Assembly: GCA_947645195.1 (NCBI GenBank)
Contig: CANSGD010000052.1
Span: 620,001-684,000, forward strand
Direction: 5' to 3'
Length of the DNA: 64,000 nucleotides
Source: Patellifolia procumbens
Lineage: Eukaryota > Streptophyta > Magnoliopsida > Caryophyllales > Amaranthaceae
Both the position numbers and the translations under genes were made by a program. Below are positions 11,592 to 23,020 of this stretch, one piece after another; the stretch's first letter is position 1, and every line of letters begins with the position of its first letter. Under the pieces are notes generated by a model. It saw only the letters and a list, made by a program, of their open reading frames with translations, had not been told where the DNA came from and searched no databases.

Positions 11592-12366
11592 AAGCCTTCT
11601 ATAACTTTTCCTGCAGCATTATGGGCCGGTAGAAGGTATGAAAAGAGTAAGGGTCTATATGAGGTCGTGCAAGAGCCCAAGCCCCCATACCCCTTATGTA
11701 GTAGAGCGAGCAAATGATTTTTTTGGTTTTGTCTCCCATAATTTGATCCCTCCTAAGCATGATGATCCTTGCATGTTTACTATCCCTTGCACAATCCATG
11801 CCACCCCCATTCCCCAAGCTATGTTAGACCTATGAGCATCTATTAATGTGATTCCCCTCTCCCTTTATGAGTCTTCAAAGCTTGGTCCTCTTATTTCTAC
11901 AAGTGTCATTGTGCATTTGCCTAATGGATCCGCTATCCACCCGAAAGGTAAAGTAGTGGATGTGTTAGTCAAAGTTGGTAAACTACAATTTCCTAATGAT
12001 TTCTATGTATTGGAGATGGAGTCTAATGCTTCTCTCGTTCTCTTAGAGAGACCGTTTTTGAAAACCTCCAATACTAAGATTGATGTAGGTGCGGGGTCGT
12101 TAAGCGTCGAGTTTGGAGGTCGGGTTGAGTCCTTTAGGATGTTTAGCTGTAAAAAATCTGTGGTGTTTGAACCCTTATGCTTTGTTGGTGTTATAGAGTC
12201 GGTGTCACATACTCCTTGTGGCACTACTAAGAAGAAAAAGGCTAAAAAGGTGAAGAGTCCTAACAAACCCCCCGATGTGCGCCATGATTATAAATTGTTT
12301 TCACTAACATTGGCTGGGAAAGGTGTGTTTCCTCTTGCAGGTACAAGAGTTGCATCAAGGAGGTGA
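11592..12366 (+). pseudogene. Decayed retropepsin-like protease region of the outer element
   Basis: This resumes the outer element's coding strand after the nested insertion. From 11755 the frame reads DPCMFTIPC, then AMLDL, then a TGA stop, then ASIN at the aspartic-protease active site, so the Gly codon expected after the catalytic Asp region has become a stop (11833-11835). Downstream, IPLSLYESSKLGPL, STSVIVHLPNGS and VGKLQFPNDFYVLEME match the retropepsin-like domain of Athila/Tat polyproteins. LLERPFLKTSNTKIDVGAGS is the second flap-proximal block. The frame ends at 12364-12366 with no reverse transcriptase following. The catalytic Asp is present, but the stop makes the product non-functional unless read through. 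Confidence 0.82.
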
Positions 12367-13671
12367 GTCCTCCCCTGATTGATTTCGGAAGGTAAGAATT
12401 CGAGCTAACGACTCTCAACTAAGCGCTACTCGAGAGGCAACCCGAGCTTCTTCTTATTTCTTTTTCTTTTCTTTCTTTCTTTTCCTTCCACCCTCCCTCT
12501 TCTCATTTTCTTCCATTTTTGGAATTCCACCATCTTTTCTATTCCACCACAACAAATATCCATACCCTATTCCTATTCCTTTTCCATTCCCCTTTTCACA
12601 AATTTTCAAACACATTGAGCATTTGCATCTTAGATCTATCTATTGGGTGCGAATTTCGAACCTTTCCTTCCATTGGGGTTGGGTTCAAACTTATCATTGT
12701 TGGTTGGTTAAGGGAGTTGGGTTGTGAGTTGGGTGGATCTTTGGCTTCATATGTTTGTTGCTGGGGGTTGAGTTTTTGAAGCATCATGAGTGGTGGTGTT
12801 GAGGGAGTGAAGACTTTGTGAGAGTTGATGTCGTGTTTATCCTCTTTCCCCTTCTTTTTCCTTCTTATACATGTTCTCACATTGAGGACAATGTCTTGAT
12901 CAAGTGGGGGGAGATAATCATTCATTTGGGTGTGTTTGGTGTGATTCACACAATTATTTTTGCTTTTGAAAAAAAAATGAAAAATGAAAAAAAAATCATA
13001 AAAATATGTGAAAACCTGTTAAGTTGGAAACTCATGGAAGAATGGGGGCCCGGATAGGTTGAAAACTCGAAAGAGCAACCTATGCAAGAAAGTGGCTATC
13101 TAGAGCGGGTGAGATGGTGAGTTCATAATTTGAAAAGAAAAATGTGTGAAGCTAGGATGAAAACTCGAAAGAGCTCCTAGGCAAAATGAGAGATAAAAGA
13201 GAGATATTTTGAATCATTTGTCGGAGTTAGTGTCATAAGAAGATGGTGATATAAGGAGTTTTTCGGGTAGGATTTCATCTTGGTGTTTGAAGTAGAGGCG
13301 AATAGGTTAGAACTCAGCTATCTTTGGAGAAATAAGGCGTGATTGGCGTGATTTGTATGGATTTTGTGTGAGTTTGAGTCCTTTGAGATTTTTCGAGGCT
13401 AGAGTCACCTTATTGATTTTATGACTACTTGGTGTGTGATCTAGGTGTTAAACGTGATTGAGTATGCTTCTAACATTGTTTCAGGTGAGCTTTTGGTTCA
13501 AGTGTGGGGGTGTCTTTTGCCCTTGTGTTTGGCCTTAAGCGATTCGGAGGAGAGTAGCATCGTTTTTGTACACTAGGATGGAGTGATAAGGGGAGTAGTT
13601 CATGTGTGTACTGTTTTGGAAAGGTGTACCCCATGTTCTTAATGATTGAGTTTACTCGAGGTCGAGTAAAT
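12367..13671 (+). other. 3' non-coding spacer of the outer element
   Basis: There is no RT or integrase; the sequence passes straight from protease to spacer. Visible elements are AGCGCT followed by GAGAGGCAACCC (12422-12443), a pyrimidine-rich block (12455-12600), ATTGAGGACAA plus a G-tract (12881-12912), another G-tract after CAAGTGT (13500-13511), and the final polypurine tract. The short ORFs here look accidental. Confidence 0.65.
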
Positions 13672-13689
13672 TTCAAGTGGGGGGGTATT
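13672..13689 (+). promoter_or_regulatory. Polypurine tract of the outer element
   Basis: CAAGTGGGGGGGTATT lies immediately before the LTR start TGATGAG at 13690. Confidence 0.8.
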
Positions 13690-15283
13690 TGATGAGACAA
13701 TATTAGGCGTGTTTTTAGAGTATTTCGGAGTTCGTTTTGTAAAGGTTTAGGCCTTGAGAAGCGGAGTTTAGTTTATCTTAGCCTAAGTGGGTTATTTGGA
13801 GAATTAAGATGATTTTGATACATTAGAGGTGGATTAAGGACATTTGAAGACTTTATATTATTTTAATCATTTACAGGTGGACTCCGTCCCATGTTCGTGG
13901 CCCGCTTGATATGAGTTTATACCCAAGCGTCTTGTGTGAGAGCGTATCCAAATGTTGGTGATTGAATATGGTTTTGCGTGGAAGGAGTCAAGTTATTACG
14001 TGAAGCAACCATGAGGCCAAGCACTAGGCCACGACTTCGAAAAGCAAGCGCTAGCAAGCAATAAAGCACTCGCATCCCCATCACCTCGCAAGCAGCGGCA
14101 GCATTAAGCCCAAACAGTACTTGTGCGCACCCGACGCAGCATTAAGCCCATGTTTACTTGTGCGCCCCGCACGCCAAACAACGCCCAGCAAACAACAGCC
14201 TTCGAGACAACAATTGTGTGAGACCCGCGCTCTAGATGCACGCACTGCGCGCGCCTGGCGACCTCAACAACAGCTCAACACAGCATCCGCGCGGACCCTG
14301 TGCGCCTACCATGCGCTACTCGCGCATCACGAGGATTGTGCATGCGATTGCGATTTGTTAATCTTTTTTGCTTTATTAACTCAATTTTTATTAGTTTCTT
14401 TGCTTAACTCTTATTATTAGATTTTAATTAGAACCCTAATTAGAGAGAGAAACTTACTTCTCCCCTCTCTAATCTTTTCATGGTTTGGATTATTATTGAA
14501 GAATTGTAGATTGAACCTATGTTGATCGTAGCATAAATCAACTCTTGAGAACGGTTGGTTGATCTTTGGTTCGTTATTGTGAGGTTTCTTTCGTGACTCT
14601 TTATTGATTATAATTTTGATTTCTATTTGATTGTATGATTATTGATTTGATTTCTAGGAAGTACAACTAGTTTCTCTTTTCAATTAATCAATTGCTAGAA
14701 CTTAGAGTAATTGCTGATTCTTTTGTTCTTCGTTCATGAGTAGCAAACTAGGGTTTAATATAGAATCTGATTGTTCTTGTTATTCTCTAGTAAAATCTTA
14801 ATTTCTAAATTGAATATTTGTGCTAGCAATTGTTGTTTGGCTTATTGAATTCCTAGGGTTTGATGTGCTTTAGAATTGAACCATAATTACAGATTCAATT
14901 AGGTTGTTCTATAGTTCAGTTATTCTTTCTGCATATTCGGCTAGTTTCACTATTCTTTAGAGGGAAGCGGGATTTAATTCTCAATCTATAAGTGATTAAG
15001 AGTAGTTGTTTGTATTTAGAAACCGATGATCGATAATCCGAATCGAATTGAAAATCAACCGAACTCAAGACTCTCCTCTATTAATCTTTCCCTATTTAAT
15101 ATTGTTTTCTTAGATTGTTAGATTACTCTTGTAATCTGAAAAACCCTTATTTCAATCTCTTATACACATACTTTGGTACCTAAGTCTGTGTGATTCGACC
15201 CTACTTGCCTCCTACATTATTTGTGTTGGAAAGTTGGTTTATTAATAGTATCTTTGGTAAACGCGTGTGACCGTGTCCCACCA
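13690..15283 (+). repeat. 3' LTR of the outer gypsy element
   Basis: 1594 bp. It pairs with 2625-4178 and is followed by the ATACC target duplication. Confidence 0.88.
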
Positions 15284-15288
15284 ATACC

Positions 15289-15956
15289 ACTGTAGTTTGA
15301 TTTGTGATTCCAACCCCATACCACCTTGTGAACCAAATGAGTCTTATAGATGACGGTACCGTTCATTAGTATTACCGATAATTAAACAATGCTTGATTTT
15401 GAAAACGTTTACAACTTTAATAACTTAACAAAGTTCTCAATATTATGACAATTTGGATGTGCCTATAACACCCTGACAATTCTTTATTTTCTAGAATACC
15501 TTTTTCCTACAAAATATAGAGAACTTTTGAGATATTATCGTCCGTGTGAAAACGTATCAACTTACTCAGAATTTTACAACGGAAACAATTAAAATAAAAT
15601 TCTTCAATACTTTAATAATTCAAAGTCAAACTTAAAACAAACATCGAAGGCAAACTTAGTTCAAACCTACTTTAAACAACTTAAAATATAAATCCTATAA
15701 AATAACATTAAACTAAAAGTATAGATAAATGCAATTAAAGGTAAAAGAAAACATTATCTCCAAACTGTTTCCTAAGGCCCTAATGGATGCATCCTCGACT
15801 TCAAACCTATAGTCGACAATACTCTATTGAAGATTTGCTCGCTAGTAATGGGTCATCACGGGATCAATGAGCATTAAAACATGAATAATATTAAATAATA
15901 AATATCAGACTAATAAGACTTAACTTGACTCCACAAAATTAATAGATTAATTTAAT
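15289..15956. other. Unassigned AT-rich flank
   Basis: No ORF. The phrase TAACACCCTGACAATT near 15466 recalls the edges of some plant gypsy LTRs, but no partner repeat is in the window. I cannot assign it. Confidence 0.4.
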
Positions 15957-16272
15957 ACCCCATTTGTCCCATATTAGTTGCAACACTTTTCATATATGGT
16001 TGTCCCATATTAATTGCAACACTTCTATTTTAGGCATGGACCACCAATATGTTATTATGCATCACCCAACTTATATACCCAACTCATTCATTGATTTATA
16101 TGAAAAACATTAAAATATTACTCCCTACTCTATTAACTTCCAAAAAGTACCACATCATTTTCTATCACATCAACTTTTATAATAAATTAATATAACATAC
16201 ACCATACTCTATTAACTTCCTAAAACTATGTGCACAAGCTATTGTAGCGACTAATATGCGACAGAGGGAGTA
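15957..16272. mobile_element. Stowaway-like MITE with a doubled terminal repeat
   Basis: TA-flanked. The left end reads TACCCCATTTGTCCCATATTA and the right end reads CGACAGAGGGAGTA. The left terminal motif GTCCCATATTA.TTGCAACACTT occurs twice in tandem (about 15967 and 16002). The same doubling occurs in the MITEs at 37649 and 43508. Confidence 0.75.
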
Positions 16273-16409
16273 GTGTTTTCAAGTTGCCCCCATTGTTCTG
16301 GCATTTTGCAAAACTTTTGATGAGTTAATTGAATAATTCAACTAGCAAGAGTAGCCAAAGTAGCAACAATGGCTCTTTGCTTGTATTTTAATTTCTGATT
16401 TTCCCCCAA

Positions 16410-16736
16410 TTTTCTTCTATAAATACCACCCAACATTATACTTTCAACTCGCACCATTCTCATCTTCTCTCAATCTTCCATCTTTCCTCTAACTCTTGCT
16501 CTCTTGTTCATGCTCTTGGACTCTTGTTAATGCTCTTCTCTTGTTCTTGGTCTTTCTCTCAACTCTCAAGTCTCCAACTCTCTCAAGTTTTTGCTAAGTC
16601 TTAAGTTTCAAACTTAAGTTTTTTTGCTTATTAAAAAAAGTTGTTATTGTTTTGATAATTTCCTAGTTTTGTTACACTAATTGGTTATTGCTTTCATCTA
16701 CAATGAAATTCCAAAAAAAAACATTTAACCAAAAAT
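16410..16736 (+). promoter_or_regulatory. Possible promoter and leader of the hAT transposase gene
   Basis: TTCTATAAATACCACC near 16416-16431 is a good TATA box. About 30 bp downstream begins a CT-rich plant-style leader (16440-16590). The first ATG at 16737 opens a 35-codon frame ending in TAG. Position ahead of the hAT pseudogene makes this its likely start; that is inference. Confidence 0.45.
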
Positions 16737-17306
16737 ATGGATCCAAGAATAAATGGTAAAGCTGGTTCATTTGTGATTAACACTGAAAATCTCGATGCAT
16801 TTGCCCAAAACATTGGTGCTTCAATATTTGGGGATGCCTAGGTTCAAAATCTTGAAAGTCTGGGATTTAATATGTCGCCACCATTAAGAATCTATCATCA
16901 ATCATCAATCATCAAACTCAACAATGATGCCACCCTGACCACCATCTCATCCACAACAAAGTGTGCCGACATTCAATGATGATACTATGAAATGGATATA
17001 TTTGTTTCTAAGTTTAATTAGTGTTAAGTTATTTATTTCAACATCCAGAACTCCATTATAGTATTTATTAAGTATTCATATATTTACTATACTTAAGCAT
17101 TGTTTTATATTATTTTGAAATACGTACAGCAAAATATTATTACTTTTTAACTTTATATTAGAGTAATTAAAAATCTCAATATGTATTTGTCATTAATGTT
17201 TGTATTTAATGTTGAATTTCATTACCTAACACGATGTGAGTAAGGTTATAATATTGTTTATTTGTATTTATTTATGTTTTCATTAATGTTAGTAACTTTA
17301 ACAATA

Positions 17307-18235
17307 ACTAGATTAATACTCGAATAGTAACTAAAAGTTTATAAAGAGTTAGTAACTAAATAATATATAACTAACTATAATTATACTTTCTCACTTATTA
17401 GTAAATAAAAATAATTAGTTCATCATAACCATTATTGCTATTGTAAATAATAATTGATAAAATGTGTTTTAAGTTTTAATATTGTTACTTTAGTTTTTAT
17501 TTACTCATAGTTTCATTAATACGTAATAAGCTAATGTCCACTTTTATATAACTCTCAATGTTAAAATTTACAAATAAAAAAATGTTAGTAACTATAATAA
17601 TATCATTCAATATTATTTAAATAATATGATTTGATTAAGAGTAACTAATACTCGAATAGTAACTTAAAGTTGAGAAAGAGTTTGTAACTAAAGACATAGC
17701 TAATTATAACTATACTTACTCAAATATTCCCTCCATTTCTTTTTGTTTGTCCTACTATTCGTTTTTGTTCCTGCATTTTATTTGTACTACTTTTCATCTT
17801 TCACTGTGTGTGAAAATTATATTATCCATCTACCCCTACTTTATCCAGTCTCACTTGTACCTTACCGGTTTTTCACCCTATTTTACTCACCACATTTATT
17901 ATAAAATAAATGGACTCTTTAATTTTTGTCTCTATCCACATGTCTATGACATCATCTTCCTTGACATTTGGAGCTACAGTAAATGAGACAAACAAAAGGA
18001 AATGGAGGGAGTGGTAACCAAATTCAAAAAGAGTTGGCAACTAAGTATATATATATAAATAATTTTGATTATACTTACTTAATTAGTAACAATTAAGATA
18101 ATTAGTACATCATAATCACTCTAATTACATAAGTTAGTAAGTAATAAAATGTCTTGTAAAGTCTAAATTTGTTACTTTAGTTTTTATCTACTCACAGTTT
18201 ATTTAATATTTTGTAATAAACTAATGCAACTTAAT
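17307..18235. repeat. About 340-bp AT-rich direct duplication in the hAT gene
   Basis: AATACTCGAATAGTAACT occurs at 17307 and 17648, and GTTACTTTAGTTTTTAT at about 17484 and 18169. The second copy is interrupted by the MITE at 17725-18016. AGTTGGCAACTAAG after the MITE suggests remnants of a third partial unit. It probably lies in an intron. Confidence 0.6.
17725..18016. mobile_element. Stowaway-like MITE
   Basis: TA-bounded. Ends TATTCCCTCCATTTC and GAAATGGAGGGAGTGGTA are inverted matches, extended by TTTTTGTTTGTC against GACAAACAAAA. Confidence 0.8.
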
Positions 18236-19135
18236 TTTGAGTAAAAGAAGAAACTTCTTAGAAAGGTGGTCGAGGAGAAACTTTTTAAGCATGGCCATTT
18301 TATGGATTAGTTCTTACCGGCCAACTTATAGAAGTCGGGGGACCAATAAGATACAATAGTCTTTGTGTGCCATGCAAAAACTCAAACACCCTAAAGCCGG
18401 CAAAGTACCAATGGAAATAGGGGATGGTACGGGAACGTTGGGTCGTCACTTGAGAACAGTAAACCAAATGATGTCGGAGAACACACAAGGACAAGGTAGT
18501 GGAAGACTCGTTCAAGGTCAGTTACCTGGGTATTTTTCTAACAAAGCCGGTGGAGGCACGCCTTTTTTATGACAGAGACAAATCGATAGATGGTTTTGCA
18601 AATTTTGTTATCGCCAGATAATTACCCTTTAGTCATGGCGATAATATAAATTATGAAGAGTTCAATAGAACTTATTCATAGTTAGCTTTTAGGCGTATTC
18701 CACGAAATACGCTTAGAAATCGGACGAGAAAACTTTGTCATGCTTATCGTGCTTCTCTTATTTAAATGTTTCGTATTCAAATTCCTAGAGTTAGCCTAAC
18801 ATGTGACACATGAACTTGTACTTGTTAGGAGCCTCTAATTTGCAAGAATGCACATTGGGTTGATGGCGACTGGTTTTTTTTACAAAAGTGCATCATATGT
18901 TTTGAGGTATGCTTGAGACGCATAGCGGTTACAATTTAAAAAATCGTTTTTAAAATGTTTGAAAATTTTTCATTTAACCCGATTTTTTTGCTTTGTCTCT
19001 TGGTAATGCATCTGCTAACACGAAAGCCATAGACGTTTTGAAACAGGACCTCAAGATGTACTACTTTTAGGCGGTGAATTACTTCATGTTCGTTGTTGTA
19101 TCCATATCCTAAACCTTTCTGTCCAAGAGGTTATG

Positions 19136-20810
19136 TGACAGGCTAAAGTCGTATCACCTGATCAATGATAAATCCTAAATTCCTCTAATAACAATAGTCA
19201 AGGGAAGTAGGGTTGAATCCACAGAGAGACAGAGTTTGTAAGTTAAAATTCAGCTAAAACAACTACTTCAGACAAGATTAGATAATAATCAGCTGAACTA
19301 CTATTTAGACTAAAGGAGACAATGTAAAAGAAGGATTGAAACTATGAATTAAAGGTCCAGGGTATTAGTTCGGTCCACCATGCTTATACCAATCAAAAAG
19401 GGATCAGACAACTATCAGAACCTAGGTCAAGAGTCGCGAAATTAGAGCACTTATTAAGCTATGGTTAAGACAACACTCATAATTCAACATATGCCACATG
19501 TTCACTAACATAATCAGAATTACTGATGTGTACTACGCCTCTAAAAGTAAGATGGATCTGTGCAAACAATTATTATCTACAAGCAATCAATGAAACTACG
19601 CAATAACATTAATTACTCGTCAAGAACAAATCACATCACAATCACTCTAATCAAGCCCTAGAAACTAATAGTTACTGAAAAGTAATTCACGATATAAACA
19701 TGATTTTCCTCCCTAAAACCCTATAAATAAGACTACTCACTCGTAATCGAATCAACAATAACAGAACTAACATAAAACCCTAAACTTTGCATATGAATGA
19801 ATTTGATAATCAAACTAAGCAATTAAGAATGAAAGAAAGTAATTGGAAGTAAAGAACAATACCAATTGCCGAAAAGCAGAAACTTTTATTCAAAATTATC
19901 CAAGGTTCAATCACCTTCGAAACTAATCTAAAAGTGTTTAACTAAGGAAAAGCTCTCTAAACTAAAACTAATTAATGCTGGAATAAAGATATCCTTGCAA
20001 AAATAATAATCTCACTATTTACACTCCTCTAAACTAAATAAGAAAAACGTACAAAATAAGAGAGAATTGGGCCGTTAGCACTCCTACCCGATCGGGCATG
20101 ATTGCCCTATGGCATCGGGTTGGGTCAAACATAAAATTATCAACCCAGCTCACTCCATGCGCTGAAACAGGCCAGCAACAATAAATTTGGGCCTCACTTG
20201 CCCGATCCCATCGGGCTGGGCCAAAGAGGCCTGAACTCTTTATTCTCCTTTGAACGCAATAGCAGCAGCAACCTTTTAGTGAGATGGGCTTCACCCGATC
20301 GGGCTGCTATGCCTGATTGGATCGGGCTGAGCCAAATGTCCAGGCCAGCTCTCCTTCGCTCGAGTCAGCAGCAGCAGCAAGCCATTGAGTGATAATGTGG
20401 GCTCGCCCGATCTGGTCGGGCAAGGCTGCCCGATCGGGTCTGAGCGTCCAATACCCGATCATACAATTATTAGCCTGATCGGGCCATCCTTTGCCCAACC
20501 AAGACACGTCTCCCTAGCCTTTCTTGGCTTTTGGCACTCGATCTTCAAGTTTAGAGGTCTCGGGACCTCGTAAATCATTCATAATGCTCGTGATGATTTC
20601 TATGTGCCTCGTAACAGCTCGTAAAGTCGTGGTTAATTCAATATGGCTCAGAAAAAGGGATAAAACTCCCTAAAACCTGCAATTCAACACGAAAACACAA
20701 AACCACGACTATATGCGATAATTAATATAAAATAGCTTCGAAGAGCTTCATTTGACGCACGATTTAGCTCATAAATAAGGGGAAAAACTCTATATAAATA
20801 CATGATATCA
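19136..20810 (-). mobile_element. Solo LTR, same family as the nested gypsy element
   Basis: Begins TGACAGGCTAAAGTCG and ends ATACATGATATCA, about 1675 bp. It is flanked by the perfect 5-bp duplication TTATG (19131-19135 and 20811-20815). Removing it with one copy of the duplication rejoins the hAT reading frame. The left 0.9 kb matches the LTRs at 5730 and 10141. The right half has diverged and carries a cluster of CCCGATCGGG palindromes (20087-20480). No internal region is present, so it arose by LTR-LTR recombination. Confidence 0.92.
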
Positions 20811-21785
20811 TTATGATTGAGTTACAATCATTACATGACCCCATCAGAATCGTTATTAAAAGATTAAAGTAACGAGGAGTGTTAGGAGATAGTATGTGGC
20901 CCTATGTAAGGAGAGAGGACCGAGGAAGCGTCAATGGAGTATTAACTCTCCAGCCTAATGGAATTCCACTTTCAAGTTGTTAAACCAAGTTATTGCTTAT
21001 GTTCTCACTATTCTCTATAATGAGGCATAGACGGACCCTGATTATCGATGACCAGTGGACCACAACTGATCTTATTTGCGATGTCTTGAAATGTTTTGAT
21101 CATTCTACTGAAGTTTTTCTTTGTTTATTAAACCTGTATACATTTAGTTATTACTGGTGCATCAAGATTGTTTATGCTACTAACATTAGTATCGATGATC
21201 CTGTTATTAACGATGTTTTGTGCAGTATGAAGGCAAAGTGGTATAGATATTTCTATGAATTCCTTGTAATTTACGGGTTGACAACACTACTTGACCCATC
21301 TCTTAAACTGGAAGGCTTGAAAAGATTATTGGACTTTTATGGTATTAGATATGATGTTAATTTATATATTCAAACTCGTGTAAGTGTTTTCGAAAAACTA
21401 ATTGATTTCTATGTCTCTGTACTTAATCTCGGGGAATGCTATGGTGCTGATACCGGTAAGCCATCAAAAGGTAGGTTTGATCCTATCATTTCCAAGATTT
21501 TGAAGAAATCTAAAAATTAGACTACTACATCGTCCTCATCATCATATTCGCAACTGAACGAGTATTATTCTTATTAATTCGAAACGTATGAGAGCTTTGA
21601 AATGTTGCGATGGTGGAAGCAACATGAACAACAGTTTCCAATACCGACAAGGGTTGTCCGGGATGTACCTGCAGTCCTTGCCTAAACAATTGCTTCTGAA
21701 TCAACGTTTAGTGCCGGAAGAAGAGTTTTAGCTGAAAAATCCCGACTCTCCCCCGAAAACATCGAAATTTGTGTATGTAATAAGG

Positions 21786-22024
21786 ATTGAGATCAAACTG
21801 AAAAGAGAACATAAGGTATGCAATTGGATGATGATGATGATCCTTGGATGAGAATGACATCAGAATCTGGATCAGAAGGATGAGTTGCGAGTGGCACAGG
21901 CCCAAGTGGGAGTGGAAAACTTCCAATAGGAGAAGAGGAAGAAGAAGAAAATTATTTAGAAAACGACAGCCCACATACCCAAAAACATCATTTGGAATTT
22001 ATGAATACATCCAGAAATTAAGGT
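21786..22024 (+). other. Downstream flank of the hAT pseudogene
   Basis: Contains GAT and GAA runs (about 21825-21845 and 21925-21960), likely the acidic/basic tail or 3' end of the hAT gene. No separate gene is supported. Confidence 0.4.
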
Positions 22025-22159
22025 AAGCAAAAAACCTACATGGGCTTTGATTCCTGTAGGATACGTAGGCAACTTCATTTTGAAAAATTTAGTTTACTGT
22101 AAAATTAAATTAAAATTTTCACAGGTAAGCTCAAACCCCTAAATTTATTTATTATTTAT

Positions 22160-22409
22160 TACTCCCCCCATCCCAAAAAGCTCTATACACTTTCCTTTTG
22201 CATCCGTCCCAGAAAACTCTATACATTTCTATTTTTGACATGGCCCACTACTACTTTAAACTTTTGACTTTTCAACCATGACCTACTACTCTCTTACATC
22301 CAAATACAATACAACTATTTTTTTATTAAAATACAATTGATAACCAAATAACAACTTATTATCTAAAACTACGTACCAATGTATAGTGCTTTCTGGGACG
22401 GAGAGAGTA
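22160..22409. mobile_element. Stowaway-like MITE inside the first tandem module
   Basis: TACTCCCCCCATCCCAAAAAG at the left and CTTTCTGGGACGGAGAGAGTA at the right are inverted repeats bounded by TA. Confidence 0.78.
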
Positions 22410-22772
22410 TATAATTGCTAATGCATTTGTTGTAGGTAAAGAGCTATGTGGGCTTTGATTCTTTCGGGATTCGAAGGCAACTTAAGCTTGAAATTTTACT
22501 TTAATTGTAAAGTTAAATTAAAGTTTTCTAGGTAGGCTAACCCCCAATCAATTTTATTTTTATAATATAAGTAATAAATAAGTAGATATTATGTATTTAT
22601 TCTTTATTGTATGATTACTAATGCATTTCTTGCAGGTAAAGAACTGTGTGGGCTTTGATTTCTTTTGGGATACATAGACAACTTATCTTAAAAAATTTAC
22701 TTTAATTGTAAAGGTAAATTAAAGTATTCAAGGTAGGATCAAGCCCCTCCAAATCCATATTACTTTGTAATA

Positions 22773-23020
22773 TACTCCCTCCGTTTTTTATGCACTTTTT
22801 TCCATTTTGGGGTGTTTTTTTAATGGTACTTTTCTACCTTTTTTCATAAATAGAAGGTTGGCTCATGTAATTATTACACTTTTCTCCTACTTTTTCTTTC
22901 CTTTTCTCTACCTTTTTCACTTTTTCCTTACTTTTACTAACCTTATCTCCTACTTTTGCACTTTTTCCTTGGTCTACGCGCAAAAGCAAACATGCATATC
23001 AAAAAAAGACGGAGGTAGTA
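22773..23020. mobile_element. Stowaway-like MITE inside the third tandem module
   Basis: TACTCCCTCCGTTTTTTATGC at the left against AAAAAAAGACGGAGGTAGTA at the right. The interior is T/C-rich. Confidence 0.75.

Larger units (their letters stand above)
2625..15283 (+). mobile_element. Athila-like Ty3/gypsy LTR retrotransposon, gag-protease only, carrying a nested element
   Basis: Two long direct repeats (2625-4178 and 13690-15283) both begin TGATGAGAC and end TCCCACCA. They are flanked by an identical 5-bp target duplication ATACC (2620-2624 and 15284-15288). A primer-binding site follows the left LTR and a G-tract polypurine region precedes the right LTR. The internal region carries a gag of the Athila/Tat style and a retropepsin-like domain, then about 1.3 kb of non-coding spacer. 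No reverse transcriptase, RNase H or integrase is present. Without the 5.86-kb insertion (5730-11591) it is about 6.8 kb. With only gag and protease it resembles non-autonomous gag-carrying derivatives, presumably mobilised by a relative. All frames are decayed. Confidence 0.88.
16737..21785 (+). pseudogene. hAT-superfamily transposase, heavily mutated and split by a solo LTR
   Basis: From the ATG at 16737 a short frame begins MDPRINGKAGSF and stops at 16842. Recognisable domains follow. A BED-type zinc finger lies at about 18340-18470 (CVPC in one frame, GTGTLGRHL in another). A catalytic-region piece with LGNASANTKAIDVLKQDLK lies at about 19005-19060. A HILNL/SVQEV segment runs up to 19135, then continues after the inserted LTR with MIELQSLHDPIRIVIKRLK from 20814. 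The middle domain is the open frame 20993-21518 (TTDLICDVLKCF, then SMKAKWYRYF, then LLDPSLKLEGL). The C-terminal dimerisation domain is at about 21600-21785 (LRWWKQHEQQFP, SESTFSAGRRVL, LSPENIEICV). The protein would bind and cut hAT ends in the nucleus. At least several frameshifts and stops, plus the 1.7-kb insertion, make it dead. A very similar BED-type host gene (RICESLEEPER-like) is an alternative origin. Confidence 0.85.

Noticed and set aside
14121..14420. 99-codon ORF in the right LTR of the outer gypsy element
   Set aside because: Occupies the CG-rich LTR patch. The equivalent place in the left LTR has a different frame with stops, so it is not conserved.
21844..22026. 60-codon + ORF after the hAT pseudogene
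   Set aside because: Rich in Arg/Lys from GAA/AGA runs and without homology; may be residual hAT tail but not a separate gene.
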